Source of the DNA: Burkholderiales bacterium
GTDB taxonomy: Bacteria; Pseudomonadota; Gammaproteobacteria; Burkholderiales; SG8-41
Length of the DNA stretch: 9,604 nt
NCBI GenBank assembly: GCA_005800795.1
Contig: SYEN01000444.1
Location: 1-9,604 of the forward strand
Reading direction: 5' to 3'
Shown here: piece by piece, positions 1 to 6,279 of the stretch
How positions within the stretch are numbered: position 1 is the stretch's first letter
Layout: every line of letters starts with the position of its first letter
Position numbers and translations under genes: made by a program
The notes under the pieces: model-generated
The model's database searches: none
What the model was told of the DNA's origin: nothing
What the model saw: only the letters and a program-made list of their open reading frames with translations

Positions 1-1
1 G

Positions 2-694
2 ATCGTCAACGACAAGCTGGTGGTCATCACCTACCAGGACATCATGCCCTTGCTCGAAAAACGGGTTATGTCCGAAGTGTCAAATTGTCTAAAGTCTTAT
101 GCGAACGCCAATGGTGGCCGTTACCCTTGGCCCGCACTGGTCAGCGACGTCGTGCCCCCATTACAGAACTTTACGAATGCAACGTTTGGCCGAATACCCG
201 ATAACCAACTTTCGCGTGTAGGTACCGCCACATCTACACCCGAATTGCTGGCCGCCTGCGCAAGCTCAGACGTAACACCGCCTAGCCGTTGCATGAGCGC
301 CAGTTGGTCAAACGCCTGCTTGCTTCCAACCTCGGGAACGACCGCCTCCTGGTGGAATAACTGGAAGCTGCATGTGTTTTACGGTTTGGCTGATGCCTAC
401 AAGCCGATGATTTCATTCACGCAACCGACGCCTACCACCGTAATCCTGAATCCCATTCCGGCCTCCACTGGATGCCCCACTTGCCTAACGGTCTCACCTA
501 ACATGACAGCCGACAAGCAGTTTGTCGTTATCCTGGCTGGGAAACAGCTATCTACCCAGCTGCGGCTGACTACCCCAGACAGGGGAAATGCCGCAAACTA
601 CCTTGAGGGTGAAAATAACAACGGAGATTCCTTGTTTTCCCGGCAAACAACCAGCCCTACGTTCAACGATACCGTGGTTTCGTTTCCCCCATGA
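2..694 (+). CDS. Pseudopilin-like secreted/pilus protein, 5' end missing at window edge
   Basis: The reading frame is open to the left edge (first full codon at 2-4), so this is the C-terminal 230 residues of a longer protein and the GTG at 20 is not a believable start. No recognised enzyme motif is present. A helical stretch (about residues 18-35) leads into NANGGRYPWPA (about 34-44). This matches, in place and form, the VANGHLPCPDA segment of the next gene. The two also share a W-x-N aromatic block (SWWNNWKLHVF here, DAWGNRFRYIV there) and a terminal FNDTVV/FDDMVI motif. I therefore infer that it is a paralogous pseudopilin whose prepilin leader, if any, lies outside the window. Six cysteines, including CPTC near residue 158, suggest disulfides in an exported protein. 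The TGA stop overlaps the ATG of the next gene (ATGA), so the two are probably co-translated. Base composition is lower in GC than the minus-strand genes. The exact role (minor pilin or type II secretion pseudopilin) is not resolved. Confidence 0.6.
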   Translation: MVNDKLVVITYQDIMPLLEKRVMSEVSNCLKSYANANGGRYPWPALVSDVVPPLQNFTNATFGRIPDNQLSRVGTATSTPELLAACASSDVTPPSRCMSASWSNACLLPTSGTTASWWNNWKLHVFYGLADAYKPMISFTQPTPTTVILNPIPASTGCPTCLTVSPNMTADKQFVVILAGKQLSTQLRLTTPDRGNAANYLEGENNNGDSLFSRQTTSPTFNDTVVSFPP

Positions 695-1479
695 CAACCC
701 GGCGCCCTGCAAAACGCATCCTGCACCGTACGATTCATCGCGGCTTTACGTTGATAGAACTGGCCGTCGCCATGTTCGTGATTGCTTTGCTGTTAGGCAG
801 CATCCTCGTGCCGCTTGCAACACAGGTCGAGCAGCGCCAAGTCAGTGAAACGCAAAAGACAATGGACGATATTCGCGATGCTTTGATCGGTTTCGCGGTT
901 GCCAACGGCCATCTGCCATGCCCAGACGCCAGGCTAGATCAGCCGGGCACGACACCTATCGCCGGGCAAAACGACGGCGTCGAAGACTTTGATACAGCTA
1001 CGGGTGACTGCCAAACCCAATTCAGCACAATTTCCTCCGGCACCTTGCCTTGGGCTACGCTTGGATTAGGAAATCAGGATGCCTGGGGCAACCGCTTTCG
1101 CTACATTGTAGTAACGGCGTTCGCAAGGCGAACGCCATCGCCAACCTTTACGACTACGACGCCGCTACCAACTCCGCTGCGGCTTTGCGACAATTCGACG
1201 TGTAGCGGCTCGGTACCCTCCACTGTTTCCGTTGCAATAGTCATATCGCACGGAGGTAACGGCTTTAGCGCAATGAATCCCCTTAGTTTAGATCCACTAA
1301 GGCGAAACCCACTACCTCCAGCGACAGCACTAGACGAACTAAGAAACACCGACACTACCCTCGACAAAGTCAGCCGCACGAAATCTACACTGGCCGGAAA
1401 CGAATTCGACGACATGGTGATTTCGTTGTCGAGATTCACCTTGATTAACCGCATGGTCGCCGCCGGGAAACTCCCCTAA
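691..1479 (+). CDS. Prepilin-type N-terminal cleavage/methylation protein (pseudopilin-like)
   Basis: 262 residues with a textbook class III prepilin signal. A basic leader of 18 residues ends in glycine, followed by FTLIELAVAMFVIALLLGS, so prepilin peptidase would cut between G18 and F19; E23 is the conserved Glu+5. The hydrophobic helix spans about 19-40 and would anchor the protein in the inner membrane before assembly into a pilus or pseudopilus. The globular part has VANGHLPCPDA (70-80), LPWATLGLGNQDAWGNRFRY (119-138), a Thr/Pro-rich loop (148-162), a cysteine pair LCDNSTC (165-171) and the C-terminal FDDMVISLS plus RMVAAGKLP. The protein is longer than a typical major pilin (about 150 aa), as expected for minor pilins or pseudopilins. 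The ATG overlaps the previous stop (ATGA). The bases just upstream are a C-run with no Shine-Dalgarno, so translation probably depends on coupling. There is no pilus or type II secretion ATPase, secretin or prepilin peptidase in view. The leader assignment is firm; the system it serves is unknown. Confidence 0.8.
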   Translation: MTTRRPAKRILHRTIHRGFTLIELAVAMFVIALLLGSILVPLATQVEQRQVSETQKTMDDIRDALIGFAVANGHLPCPDARLDQPGTTPIAGQNDGVEDFDTATGDCQTQFSTISSGTLPWATLGLGNQDAWGNRFRYIVVTAFARRTPSPTFTTTTPLPTPLRLCDNSTCSGSVPSTVSVAIVISHGGNGFSAMNPLSLDPLRRNPLPPATALDELRNTDTTLDKVSRTKSTLAGNEFDDMVISLSRFTLINRMVAAGKLP

Positions 1480-2075
1480 GTATTTGATATTATTATATTT
1501 TTTATTTCAGCATGTAAATCACTACCGGCGTCCACCTCCAACATTTTCTGCCTCACCCCCATCGGCAACTCCACCATCTCCGCCAGCCGGTAAGCCACCC
1601 AAGCCCCGTCTTCCAGCTTGACCGGGCCCGGGAAATTTTCTGCACCCACGCGATCGATCACGCTTTTCACCAGTGTCACGAACTCGGCGTCCGGTTCACA
1701 CGGTTCCACGTCGGGCAGCATTTCCACATCTGCCGATGTCAGTCCGTTGTCTGCGATGCGGGTTTCCAGCAGCCGAAAACGTTCGCCGCCGCGCGCAAGC
1801 AGATGAAACATGCCGGGGCTGGGCATTTCCCATTGTTCTATTGTCGCAAGACATCCGACGATGGACGGCACGGCAGGTGAGCCGACTTCGCGGCCTTCGC
1901 GGATCAGGCACACGCCGAACGGCAGGTTGTCGCGGATGCAGACCTTGGTCATGTCGAGGTAACGCTGCTCGAAAATCTTGAGTGGCAGCGCACCGCCGGG
2001 AAACAACACCGTGCCCAGCGGGAACAGAAAAATGGTCCGCTGCTCGCCGCGTGGTTTATCTGTGCCGGCGTTCAC
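1476..2075 (-). CDS. Stand-alone LON substrate-binding (N-terminal) domain protein
   Basis: The protein has about 199 residues. Near the N-terminus it carries the signature opening of the LON substrate-binding domain, FPLGTVLFPGGALPLKIFEQ (about 18-37), followed by RYLDM, FGVCLIREG and a helical C-terminal half. There is no AAA+ ATPase module and no Ser/Lys protease domain, so it is not a Lon protease. Small proteins of this kind are common in proteobacteria, and their role is not well defined. The frame extends upstream to an ATG at 2231, but that would overlap rapZ by 160 nt with residues unlike the family. I chose the GTG at 2073-2075, whose last two bases begin the rapZ TGA (GTGA). A GGGG lies about 9 nt upstream of it. 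The C-terminal codons fall in an AT-rich tract (1480-1512), and the TAG overlaps the stop of the convergent pseudopilin gene. It occupies the place where enterobacteria have npr. Confidence 0.8.
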   Translation of the reverse strand: MNAGTDKPRGEQRTIFLFPLGTVLFPGGALPLKIFEQRYLDMTKVCIRDNLPFGVCLIREGREVGSPAVPSIVGCLATIEQWEMPSPGMFHLLARGGERFRLLETRIADNGLTSADVEMLPDVEPCEPDAEFVTLVKSVIDRVGAENFPGPVKLEDGAWVAYRLAEMVELPMGVRQKMLEVDAGSDLHAEIKNIIISNT

Positions 2076-2941
2076 GACGACAAACCCCGGTGGCGTGTCA
2101 GCACCTGCGCGGAATCGCGAAACGATTTCGCCAGTGCTTCGACAAAATATACGGAACGGTGCCGACCGCCGGTGCAACCGATAGCCACGGTAAGGTAACT
2201 GCGGTTGTCGCGCATGTATGACGGCAGCCATGTTGCCACAAATTTGCGGATATCTTCCAGCAGACTCTGGGCTTCCGGCTGCGCATCCAGAAACGCGATT
2301 ACCGCCGCATCCACACCCGTCAGGGGGCGCAGTACAGGGTCGTAGTGCGGATTGGGCAGACTGCGCACGTCAAATACGAGATCCGCATCTAGCGGTATGC
2401 CATATTTGAATCCGAACGATTCAAACAGCAGCATCAAGCCATCAGGCGGTGCTGCGACAAATTCTTTCATCCAGGTGCGCAGGGCATTGGCCGATAGGTC
2501 GCTGGTATCAATGTGATCGGCTATCTCCGCTGCACCCGAAAGCAAATCGCGGTCGCATGCGATGCATTCGTTCAAAGTTTGCCGCCCGTCTGACAGTGGA
2601 TGGCGGCGGCGCGTCTCAGAAAAGCGTTTGATCAACGTATCGTCTCTGGCGTCCAGATACAGCATCTTGAAACGTACGCCACGCGCGCGCAGGCTCGCCA
2701 CATGGGCCGCGAAATCCGTGATGTCCCTACCGGAACGTGCGTCCATGGTTAGCGCCACGCGCTGGTGGCCGGCGGCCACCACGGTATCGATTAGCGCATC
2801 GAACATCACCCCGGGAAAGTTGTCCACGCAGTAATAGCCTGCGTCTTCCAGTACGGCGAGCGCGACGCTCTTGCCCGAGCCGGACAACCCGGTGATAAGC
2901 ACCAGCTCTGTGCCGGGGCAATCAGAGGCGGTCGTCTTCAT
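2072..2941 (-). CDS. rapZ: RapZ (YvcJ family) nucleotide-binding protein, RNase adapter
   Basis: 289 residues, near the usual length of about 285. The N-terminal domain has the Walker A motif GLSGSGKS (18-25) followed by VALAVLEDAGYYCVDNFP, which is diagnostic for the family, and later YLDARDDTLIKRFSETRRRH (95-114). The C-terminal domain has SFGFKYG, DLVFDVRSLPNP and GCTGGRHRSVYFVEAL (255-270). In E. coli RapZ binds the sRNAs GlmZ and GlmY and guides RNase E, which sets the level of glucosamine-6-phosphate synthase. In Gram-positive bacteria the homologue is a nucleotide-binding protein with other roles. The basic tail that E. coli RapZ uses for RNA binding is not present here; the protein ends in LTRHRGLSS. 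The ATG at 2941 lies 20 nt inside the hprK 3' end, with GGAAG about 9 nt upstream. The stop is shared with the GTG start of the LON-domain gene. Family assignment is secure; the regulatory target in this organism is inferred only. Confidence 0.95.
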   Translation of the reverse strand: MKTTASDCPGTELVLITGLSGSGKSVALAVLEDAGYYCVDNFPGVMFDALIDTVVAAGHQRVALTMDARSGRDITDFAAHVASLRARGVRFKMLYLDARDDTLIKRFSETRRRHPLSDGRQTLNECIACDRDLLSGAAEIADHIDTSDLSANALRTWMKEFVAAPPDGLMLLFESFGFKYGIPLDADLVFDVRSLPNPHYDPVLRPLTGVDAAVIAFLDAQPEAQSLLEDIRKFVATWLPSYMRDNRSYLTVAIGCTGGRHRSVYFVEALAKSFRDSAQVLTRHRGLSS

Positions 2942-3878
2942 CGTGAACTGCTTCCATCTGCTGCGATTGACGCTCGATGAACTCGCGCGTGCTGTCCATG
3001 CCGCGTAGTTGCAATACGTAGTTGCGCACGGCGGCTTCCGTCAGCACTGCCAGATTGCGCCCCGCCGCCACCGGAATCGATACCTTGCGCAGTTGAACAC
3101 CCATGATACTTTCGCTGCCGGGTTTTAGCGGCAGCCTCTCGGCGGGCGTTTCGTTGCCGCCCGGGCGTTCCAGATGCACGATGAGTTTCAGCGCCTTGCG
3201 CGGACGCAACGCCGATTCGCCGAAGATGGATCGAATGTTCAGCACGCCCAGCCCGCGCACTTCCAGAAAATCCTTGAGCAATTGCGGACAGCGCCCGTCG
3301 ATATTCTCCGGCCCCACGCGATACAACTCAACCACATCGTCGGCGATCAAACCGCTGCCACGCGAAATCAGCTCCAGCGCAAGCTCGCTCTTGCCCGCGC
3401 CCGACACGCCGGTAATCAGCACGCCCATGCCCAGCACGTCGAGCATCACGCCATGCACCGTGGTGCATTCAGCCAAAGCGCGCGCGAGATACGGCCGCAG
3501 CATCCACATCAATTCCACGCTGCCCATGGGCGAGATCAACAGCGGCGTGGCGGTCGCGCGTGCGGCTTCCACCAGCACATCCGGCACATGCGACGACCCT
3601 GCCACGATGAAACACGCGAGATCACGCGTGGCAATTTCGCGCAGCGTCGCCGCGCACGCCGCAGATTCCATGCCATCTAGATGCTGAATCTCGGATACGC
3701 CCAGCACCTGGATCAGATTCGGGTGGATGAAATTCAAATGCCCGATCAGCCCCTTGGACGAATCCTTGGTGAACTCGCTGTCAATTTTTTTATCGCCGCC
3801 ATCCTCGCCCGCGCGCCACGCCAGTTGCAGGCGCACCTGATTATCCTCAAACAGCCTCGCAATACTAATTTGGGGCAT
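2922..3878 (-). CDS. hprK: HPr kinase/phosphorylase
   Basis: 318 residues, the usual size. HprK phosphorylates HPr on serine using ATP (or pyrophosphate) and reverses the reaction by phosphorolysis. In proteobacteria it is linked to the incomplete PTS that regulates carbon and nitrogen functions. The N-terminal domain runs to about residue 130. The catalytic domain has HGVMLDVLGMGVLITG (142-157) with the conserved histidine H142, Walker A GVSGAGKS (157-164), LIADDVVEL with the acidic pair D180/D181, and the family signature EVRGLGVLNIRSIFG (206-220). The frame opens 18 nt earlier at a TTG. I chose the ATG at 3876-3878 because family members begin with MPQIS-like sequence and it reduces the overlap with ptsN to 14 nt. 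No strong Shine-Dalgarno is visible, so coupling to ptsN is likely. The 3' end overlaps rapZ by 20 nt. The HPr substrate and enzyme I are not encoded in this window. Confidence 0.96.
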   Translation of the reverse strand: MPQISIARLFEDNQVRLQLAWRAGEDGGDKKIDSEFTKDSSKGLIGHLNFIHPNLIQVLGVSEIQHLDGMESAACAATLREIATRDLACFIVAGSSHVPDVLVEAARATATPLLISPMGSVELMWMLRPYLARALAECTTVHGVMLDVLGMGVLITGVSGAGKSELALELISRGSGLIADDVVELYRVGPENIDGRCPQLLKDFLEVRGLGVLNIRSIFGESALRPRKALKLIVHLERPGGNETPAERLPLKPGSESIMGVQLRKVSIPVAAGRNLAVLTEAAVRNYVLQLRGMDSTREFIERQSQQMEAVHDEDDRL

Positions 3879-4332
3879 GCGACGACCAGTTGGCAATCAG
3901 CGCGTGGATGTCGATGGCGGCTTCCGCGTTCAGCAGCAATTCGCGAAACGGTTTGTCGCTGAACATCTCCGCCAGTTCCGCCAGAATCTGCAAATGCTGA
4001 TCGGTAGCGCGGTCCGGCACCATCAGCAGAAAAATCAGCGACACGCCCAATCCATCGGGCGCGTCGAACGGAATCGGCGCTTTCATGCGCACCAGCGCGC
4101 CGACTGCGTTCTTCAGGCCTTTGACGCGGCCATGCGGAATCGCCACGCCCTGCCCCAGCCCGGTGGAGCCAAGCTTCTCGCGCGCGAACAGGCTGTCGAA
4201 CACCAGTGCGCGCGCGATGCTGTGATTGTTCTCAAACAGCAGGCCTGCCTGCTCGAAAACCCGCTTTTTGCTCGACATGTCCAGATTGATCAACACATTG
4301 GACAAGGGCAGTATCTGTGCAACACGATTCAT
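3865..4332 (-). CDS. ptsN: PTS IIA-like nitrogen regulatory protein (EIIA-Ntr)
   Basis: 155 residues, matching the usual length of EIIA-Ntr. It is a cytoplasmic single-domain protein of the fructose/mannitol IIA fold that accepts phosphate from an HPr-type protein and regulates by binding partners rather than transporting sugar. The active-site segment GVAIPHGRV carries the phosphorylated histidine, H67. Other family blocks are SSKKRVFEQ (20-28), REKLGSTGLGQG (51-62), and LIFLLMVPDRATDQHLQILA (98-117). The ATG at 4332 is preceded by GGGAAG about 8 nt upstream, a good Shine-Dalgarno. It lies between hpf (44 nt upstream, a gap made largely of a 12-bp repeat) and hprK, which its 3' end overlaps by 14 nt. 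This neighbourhood with rpoN and hpf is the classic rpoN operon arrangement. Nothing looks damaged. Confidence 0.96.
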   Translation of the reverse strand: MNRVAQILPLSNVLINLDMSSKKRVFEQAGLLFENNHSIARALVFDSLFAREKLGSTGLGQGVAIPHGRVKGLKNAVGALVRMKAPIPFDAPDGLGVSLIFLLMVPDRATDQHLQILAELAEMFSDKPFRELLLNAEAAIDIHALIANWSSHAPN

Positions 4333-4352
4333 GAAACCACTTCCCGTTCAGA

Positions 4353-4388
4353 TTATTCCGCTGACTGTTCTGCCGACTATTCTGCTGA
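4353..4388 (-). repeat. Three-unit 12-bp tandem repeat across the hpf stop codon
   Basis: Read on the minus strand the units are TCAGCAGAATAG, TCGGCAGAACAG and TCAGCGGAATAA. Unit 1 matches each of the other two at 10 of 12 positions. In the hpf frame each unit reads Ser-Ala-Glu followed by stop, Gln and stop. The first unit supplies the last three residues and the TAG stop of HPF; the other two fill most of the spacer before the ptsN Shine-Dalgarno. The repeat is directly visible; any function or length variation is inference. Confidence 0.75.
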
Positions 4389-4718
4389 TGTTTCCGGCTC
4401 TGATTGCTGCCTTTTGACGGCATCCCCGTGGCGATGCGCCAGGTTCTTTTCCTTGTGCTTGATAATGGTGCGGTCCAGCTTGTCGGCCAGCGCATCAATC
4501 GCGGCATACATATCCTCGTTCGTACTCTCACAGAATATGTCCCGCCCGCGCACGTGCACCGTGGCCTCGACCTTCTGCCGCAATTTGTCCACCGACATGA
4601 TGACGTTGACGTCAATCAGATGGTCGAAGTGACGCGTGACGCGCCCGACCTTTGCGCTGATGTACTCGCGAATAGCCGGGGTGACCTGAACGTGGTGGCC
4701 AGTGATATGCAGGTTCAT
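4377..4718 (-). CDS. hpf: Ribosome hibernation-promoting factor, short form (HPF/RaiA family)
   Basis: 113 residues with the S30AE/HPF fold pattern. It starts MNLHITGHHVQVTPAIREYI, then has FDHLIDVNVIMSVDK (31-45), VEATVHVRGRDIFCES (50-65) and DMYAAIDALADKLDRTIIKH (69-88). Such proteins bind the decoding region of the 30S subunit in stationary phase and promote inactive 100S dimers. It is a short-type HPF; the long-form C-terminal dimerisation domain is absent and there is only a charged tail of about 25 residues ending ETSAE. The open frame begins 60 nt earlier, inside rpoN. I chose the ATG at 4716-4718 because it matches the family N-terminus and has a strong Shine-Dalgarno, AAAGGAG. The gap to rpoN is 13 nt. 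The stop codon lies in the first unit of a 12-bp repeat, so the end of the tail may be variable between strains. Confidence 0.93.
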   Translation of the reverse strand: MNLHITGHHVQVTPAIREYISAKVGRVTRHFDHLIDVNVIMSVDKLRQKVEATVHVRGRDIFCESTNEDMYAAIDALADKLDRTIIKHKEKNLAHRHGDAVKRQQSEPETSAE

Positions 4719-4726
4719 GATGCGCG

Positions 4727-4734
4727 CTCCTTTA
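4727..4734 (-). promoter_or_regulatory. Shine-Dalgarno of hpf, containing the rpoN stop codon
   Basis: The minus strand reads TAAAGGAG, where TAA is the rpoN stop. The purine core AAAGGAG ends 8 nt before the hpf ATG. This fixes the hpf start and suggests that ribosomes ending rpoN are well placed to begin hpf. Confidence 0.85.
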
Positions 4735-6210
4735 CAGGGTTTTTCTGAGATTGCCGGGTAAAATTTGCAATGACTCACGGTATTTGGCTACCGTGCGGCG
4801 AGCCACTACGATGCCTTGCTGCCCAAGAAGTTCGGAAATCTGCGAATCGCTCAACGGTTTGCGCGGGTTTTCGTTGCCCACCAGTTGCTTGATGACCTCG
4901 CGTATGGCGGTGCTGGAGGCCACGCCGCCCGCGTCGGTGCTGACATGGCTGCCGAAAAAATATTTCAGCTCAAAAATGCCGCGCGGCGTGCGCATGAATT
5001 TATGGGTGGTGACACGCGATACGGTCGATTCGTGCAGTTCCAGCACATCTGCGATTTCGCGCAGCACCAACGGACGCATGGCGATGGCGCCGTGCTCAAG
5101 AAAATTACGCTGCCGGTCCACGATGGCCTGCGACACGCGCAAGATGGTGTCGAATCGTTGCTGAACGTTTTTGATCAGCCATTTGGCCTCTTGCAATTGA
5201 CCACTCATTTGCTGGGAAGTGCCTCGACCTCGCGACAGTATAGCGGCGTACAGCCGATTCACGCGTAATTTCGGCATTGCTTCCGGATTCAGCGCGGCTA
5301 CCCATAACCCATTGTTTTTATTGACAATTACATCAGGAATAATATAACGGATGTCAGCGCTGGCGTAATCGCGCCCCGGCCGTGGGTCAAGACTGGTAAT
5401 TAATTTCTGCACCGCGCGCAACGCATTATCGTCGCAGCGCAGCACGCGCTTGAGCTTGGCGTAGTCCTTCCCCGCGAGTACGTCGAGATGCTTCGTCACG
5501 ACCTCCATTGCCTTATCGCAGTACGGCGTGGCGCCAGGCAATGCAGCCAGTTGCAGGCGCAGGCATTCGGCAAGATCGCGCGCGCCCACTCCCGCCGGTT
5601 CGAGATGCTGCACGTGGCGCAACGCGGTGACGAGCTCTTCCGTGTCGACATTCAATTCGCCGGGCAGCATCGCCAACACGTCCTCGAGACTTTGCGTGAG
5701 GTAGCCGCTTTCGTCGAGCGTGTCAATCAACAGGCCCGTGAGCGTGCGGTCGCGTTCGGAAAGATTGAGCAGCGCCAGTTGCGACAGCAGATGCTCGCGC
5801 AGCGTCGGCGTCTCGCCTGCCATTTGCGGATAATCGCCATCGTCTCCGTCGCGATCATCGCGGTCGCGCGCCGTACCGTAGCTCAGTTCTGACAGCACGT
5901 CGCTTTGCGCGCGCTCGCGGCTGTCCGCAACACCGTCATTGTCACCGCTGCCCTCCTGCCTGCCCGCATCGGACGCATCGCCAGTCTGCGGTGCACGGTC
6001 GCCTTCGCGCAATATACCGCCGGCGTTTGACATCGCGGCGAACGGATCAGGGCCGTCCTCACCGCGTTCAAGCAGCGGGTTGTCGCGCAGATAGCGCTCG
6101 ATCTCCTGATCCAGCTCCTGCGTCGACAACTGCAATAGCTTGATCGACTGCTGCAGTTGCGGCGTCAGCGTGAGATGTTGCGAGAGCCGGAGTTGTAACG
6201 AATGCTTCAT
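4732..6210 (-). CDS. rpoN: RNA polymerase sigma-54 factor
   Basis: 492 residues, a normal length. RpoN directs RNA polymerase to -24/-12 promoters and needs an AAA+ enhancer-binding protein to open them. Region I is Gln/Leu-rich (about 8-50), including LTPQLQQSIKLLQLSTQEL. Region II is an acidic linker rich in Asp/Glu/Gly (about 51-130, for example RDRDDRDGDDGD). The core-binding domain occupies about 135-330. The helix-turn-helix lies near LREIADVLELHESTVSRVTT (383-402). The RpoN box ARRTVAKYRE is intact at 470-479. The protein starts MKHSLQLRLSQHLTLTPQ, as the family does, from an ATG about 69 nt after lptB. No clear Shine-Dalgarno or promoter is visible in that gap, although it is one of the few places where an internal promoter could fit. 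Lying directly after lptB and before hpf is the conserved proteobacterial arrangement. Confidence 0.97.
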   Translation of the reverse strand: MKHSLQLRLSQHLTLTPQLQQSIKLLQLSTQELDQEIERYLRDNPLLERGEDGPDPFAAMSNAGGILREGDRAPQTGDASDAGRQEGSGDNDGVADSRERAQSDVLSELSYGTARDRDDRDGDDGDYPQMAGETPTLREHLLSQLALLNLSERDRTLTGLLIDTLDESGYLTQSLEDVLAMLPGELNVDTEELVTALRHVQHLEPAGVGARDLAECLRLQLAALPGATPYCDKAMEVVTKHLDVLAGKDYAKLKRVLRCDDNALRAVQKLITSLDPRPGRDYASADIRYIIPDVIVNKNNGLWVAALNPEAMPKLRVNRLYAAILSRGRGTSQQMSGQLQEAKWLIKNVQQRFDTILRVSQAIVDRQRNFLEHGAIAMRPLVLREIADVLELHESTVSRVTTHKFMRTPRGIFELKYFFGSHVSTDAGGVASSTAIREVIKQLVGNENPRKPLSDSQISELLGQQGIVVARRTVAKYRESLQILPGNLRKTL

Positions 6211-6279
6211 GATCTGTTGGGGCCACGCGGCAGAGCCAGCGGCGACCCGTACTGCGGATTGCCTTGTTTCCTGCCCTGC

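Noticed and set aside
16..23. GCTGGTGG, identical to the E. coli Chi octamer (another copy near 2761)
   Set aside because: An octamer of this composition is expected by chance in GC-rich coding DNA, and this Chi sequence is not known to act in betaproteobacteria.
588..848. Plus-strand frame bridging the two pseudopilin genes
   Set aside because: It crosses the ATGA junction in another frame, is rich in Arg and Pro, and conflicts with the clear prepilin leader of the second gene.
1101..1454. Minus-strand frame inside the second pseudopilin gene
   Set aside because: No domain or ribosome binding site, and the plus-strand gene continues to a conserved-looking C-terminus.
1480..1515. AT-rich tract considered as a terminator or promoter
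   Set aside because: No GC-rich stem precedes the T-rich run in either direction, and there is no convincing -35/-10 pair; most of it is coding sequence for the end of the LON-domain protein.
2076..2231. N-terminal extension of the LON-domain protein
   Set aside because: It would fully overlap conserved rapZ codons, and the residues do not resemble the start of LON-domain proteins; the GTG at 2075 explains the data better.
3103..3687. Two overlapping plus-strand open frames opposite hprK
   Set aside because: They mirror the codon structure of hprK, lack recognisable domains, and have no upstream ribosome binding site that I can see.
3877..4632. Long plus-strand open frame (251 codons) opposite ptsN and hpf
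   Set aside because: It lies wholly opposite two well-supported genes. The translation is rich in His, Arg and Gln with no motif, and it reads the 12-bp repeat as a Tyr-Ser-Ala-Asp run. This is typical of a frame shadow in GC-rich coding DNA.
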